Of a DNA stretch of 6,351 nt, positions 4,369 to 6,351 are shown in pieces; the stretch's first letter is position 1; each line of letters starts with the position of its first letter. Source of the DNA: Oscillospiraceae bacterium (lineage in GTDB: Bacteria; Bacillota; Clostridia; Oscillospirales; Ruminococcaceae); assembly GCA_029068025.1 (NCBI GenBank), contig JAIEDJ010000263.1:1-6351 (forward strand), read 5' to 3'. The notes under the pieces are model-generated. The model did not search any database and was not told the DNA's origin. It saw nothing but the letters and a program-made list of their open reading frames with translations. The position numbers were made by a program, and so were the translations under genes.

Positions 4369-6264
4369 ATGGGATTGTTGACAAATAACAAAATGTTTAC
4401 GGAAAAGGAAAATATCGCGAAAAAGCAGGCAGAGCCGCCCAAGCAGCAGTACCGCAATTCGCCCGCTCAGAAGCCGATCCGCAAGACCGGCGTTCCCGTT
4501 CTCGGGAGCAGCCGCAGCGCGGCACTTGTAAAGCCTGTGGAAAAGCGTCCGGTTCTCGGACGCCCGAAGCCTGTTCAGCAGAAAAAGCCGCCGCGCGAGA
4601 ACCGCAGCACGCCCGTTAAGTTCACGGCGCTCGGCGGTCTGAACGAGATCGGCAAGAATCTGTACGTTTACGAGTGCTCAAACGATATGTTTATCGTGGA
4701 CTGCGGGCTGGCGTTCCCGGACGAGGAAATGCCCGGCGTTGACCTGGTGGTTCCCGACTTCACTTATCTTGAAAAGAACAAGGAGCGTTTTCGTGGAATA
4801 GTTATCACGCACGGTCATGAAGATCATATCGGCGCGCTGCCGTATCTGCTCAAGAAGATAAACGTTCCGATCTACGGGACCCGGCTTACTCTCGGGCTGG
4901 TAGAGGGCAAGCTCAAGGAGCACGGACTGCTGTCACAGGCTTCGCTGAACGTTGTCGAACCGCGTCAGAACGTGCGCATGGGGTGTATGTCCGTCGAGTT
5001 TATCCGCGTTAATCACTCCATACCCGACAGCTGCGCGCTGGCTATCCATACGCCCGCGGGCGTTATCGTCCACACGGGCGATTTCAAGGTGGATTATACC
5101 CCTATCGAGGGCGGTATCATAGATCTGGCACGATTCGGGGAGCTTGGAAACCGCGGAGTGCTCGCGCTGATGAGCGAGAGCACCAACGTGGAGCGTCCCG
5201 GATACACAAAGAGCGAGAGCACAGTGGGAGAGAGCTTCAAGGGACTGTTCGCGAAGGCTGAGGGCAAGCGGATCATTATCGCGACGTTCTCGAGCAATAT
5301 ACACAGAATACAGCAGATCATCGATGAGGCTGTTATCCACGGGCGGCACGTTGCCGTTTCGGGACGCAGCATGACGAATGTCATCGCCAAGGCGGTGGAG
5401 CTGAACTATATCAGAGTTCCCGAAGGTACGCTTATCGATATCGAGGACGTTAATAAGTATGATCCCGACGAGCTGGTTATAGCGACTACCGGATCTCAGG
5501 GAGAGCCGCTTTCCGCGCTGTCGAGAATGAGCAGCGGGGATCACAGGCAGGTCACTATCACGCCGAACGACTTTATCATAATCTCAGCGAACCCTATTCC
5601 CGGCAACGAAAAGCTGGTCACAAGGGTCGTAAACGATCTGATGAAGCAGGGCGCGGAGGTCATCTACGAAAGCATGTACGAGGTGCACGTTTCGGGTCAT
5701 GCCTGTCAGGAAGAGCTTAAGATGATGATCTCGCTGACCAAGCCGAAGTTTTTCGTGCCGATACACGGCGAATACAAGCATATGAAGAAGCACGTGAATC
5801 TGGCGATCGGTATGGGAATTCCCCAGGAGAATACGTTTGTTGTGGATCTGGGCGAGGTTCTTGAAACGGATGGCGTGGAGATGAAGCTTGTCGGAACGGT
5901 TCCGAGCGGAAAGGTCATGGTGGACGGCTTCGGCGTGGGAGACGTCGGAAGCGTTGTTCTGCGCGACAGAAAACACCTTGCCGAGGACGGCGTTATGATC
6001 ATCGTCGCGACTATGGAGCGCGAGAGCGGACGCGTCGTGGCGGGTCCTGATATCGTATCGCGCGGGTTTGTGTATGTGCGTGAGAGCGAGGAGCTGCTGG
6101 ACGACGCTAAGAATCTTATGAAGCAGGTGATGGACGACTGCTTTGAGCGTAATGTCCGCGAGTGGGGCAATATAAAGGGCGCAATGCGCGATGCGCTTTC
6201 GGAGTTTATTTATAAGGAGACAAAGCGCAGTCCGATGATACTGCCGATCATTATGGAGATATGA
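4369..6264 (+). CDS. rnj: Ribonuclease J (metallo-beta-lactamase/beta-CASP 5'-3' exo- and endoribonuclease)
   Basis: Cytosolic RNase of mRNA decay and rRNA maturation; the family uses a two-metal site. With the start at 4369 (631 aa) the core begins near residue 83 with KFTALGGLNEIGKN. Metal ligands are visible in HGHEDH (148-153), HSIPDS (216-221) and HTGDFK (235-240). The beta-CASP part has SESTN (269-273; Glu replaces the Asp usual in this family), TGSQGEP (374-380), VSGH (440-443) and IHGEY (465-469). The C-terminal domain ends KETKRSPMILPIIMEI, nearly identical to Bacillus RNase J1. It is about 75 residues longer than the Bacillus protein because of a Lys/Arg/Pro/Gln-rich, probably disordered N-terminal extension. 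It stands alone, without the rpoY gene that precedes rnjA in Bacillus, behind its own strong promoter and long leader. Whether it is the J1 or J2 paralogue cannot be decided, though catalytic residues look intact. Confidence 0.97.
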   Translation: MGLLTNNKMFTEKENIAKKQAEPPKQQYRNSPAQKPIRKTGVPVLGSSRSAALVKPVEKRPVLGRPKPVQQKKPPRENRSTPVKFTALGGLNEIGKNLYVYECSNDMFIVDCGLAFPDEEMPGVDLVVPDFTYLEKNKERFRGIVITHGHEDHIGALPYLLKKINVPIYGTRLTLGLVEGKLKEHGLLSQASLNVVEPRQNVRMGCMSVEFIRVNHSIPDSCALAIHTPAGVIVHTGDFKVDYTPIEGGIIDLARFGELGNRGVLALMSESTNVERPGYTKSESTVGESFKGLFAKAEGKRIIIATFSSNIHRIQQIIDEAVIHGRHVAVSGRSMTNVIAKAVELNYIRVPEGTLIDIEDVNKYDPDELVIATTGSQGEPLSALSRMSSGDHRQVTITPNDFIIISANPIPGNEKLVTRVVNDLMKQGAEVIYESMYEVHVSGHACQEELKMMISLTKPKFFVPIHGEYKHMKKHVNLAIGMGIPQENTFVVDLGEVLETDGVEMKLVGTVPSGKVMVDGFGVGDVGSVVLRDRKHLAEDGVMIIVATMERESGRVVAGPDIVSRGFVYVRESEELLDDAKNLMKQVMDDCFERNVREWGNIKGAMRDALSEFIYKETKRSPMILPIIMEI

Positions 6265-6270
6265 CTTCTC

Positions 6271-6351
6271 TCGGGGGCTCCGCCCCCGAACCCCTGCCAA
6301 AGGGGCAAGGTCTGTCGGTCAGCCCCTCTGTCACTTCGTGACATCTCCCCC
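6271..6351 (-). repeat. Third copy of the palindromic repeat (partial, reverse orientation)
   Basis: Begins 7 nt after the rnj stop with a perfect 8-bp hairpin, TCGGGGGC-TCC-GCCCCCGA (6271-6289), the homologue of H3 with one extra G-C pair. Further on, 6309-6343 matches 1954-1988 in inverse orientation at 33 of 35 positions, including the GTCAC-GAA-GTGAC hairpin. It continues past the window end. The first hairpin could protect the mRNA 3' end or help termination, but no T-tract follows it. Confidence 0.85.

Noticed and set aside
6265..6300. Classical intrinsic terminator after rnj
   Set aside because: The GC-rich hairpin is present, but it is followed by ACCCCTGCC, not a T-tract; it is better explained as the repeat module.

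Overview
The window looks like chromosome from a spore-forming Clostridia-type Firmicute, probably of the Ruminococcaceae/Oscillospiraceae kind. Three things suggest this: a SpoIVB sporulation peptidase, a long-form RNase J that ends in the Firmicute-type PMILPIIMEI tail, and dispersed GGGGCTCCGCCCC-type palindromic repeats. Coding GC is moderate, with one AT-rich intergenic stretch. The family-level placement is inference.

Layout. (1) 1-1833, + strand: the 3' part of a ClpA/ClpC-type AAA+ unfoldase gene whose N-terminal domain lies left of the window. (2) 1834-2575: a 742-bp gap between convergent genes. It is filled by a modular palindromic repeat present as two inverted copies (1861-2124 on +, 2214-2480 on -). 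Several hairpins differ between copies by compensated base-pair changes. On the - strand one hairpin carries a possible ribosome-binding site and GTG start in its loop, opening a 48-residue frame. (3) 2576-3700, - strand: spoIVB. (4) 3701-4368: a divergent AT-rich region with a TGCCG motif cluster, a consensus extended -10 promoter at 3915-3943, and a roughly 400-nt leader that appears structured at both ends. (5) 4369-6264, + strand: ribonuclease J with an 82-residue basic, proline-rich N-terminal extension. (6) 6271-6351: a further repeat copy in reverse orientation, starting 7 nt after the rnj stop codon and running off the window.

The three large genes do not form one operon. Clp and RNase J are general protein- and RNA-turnover machines, and SpoIVB is a sporulation signalling protease. 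spo0A, the usual downstream partner of spoIVB, is not next to it here. The two most interesting signals are non-coding: the covarying modular repeat between clp and spoIVB, and the long folded leader in front of RNase J, which resembles in layout the autoregulated leader of E. coli RNase E.
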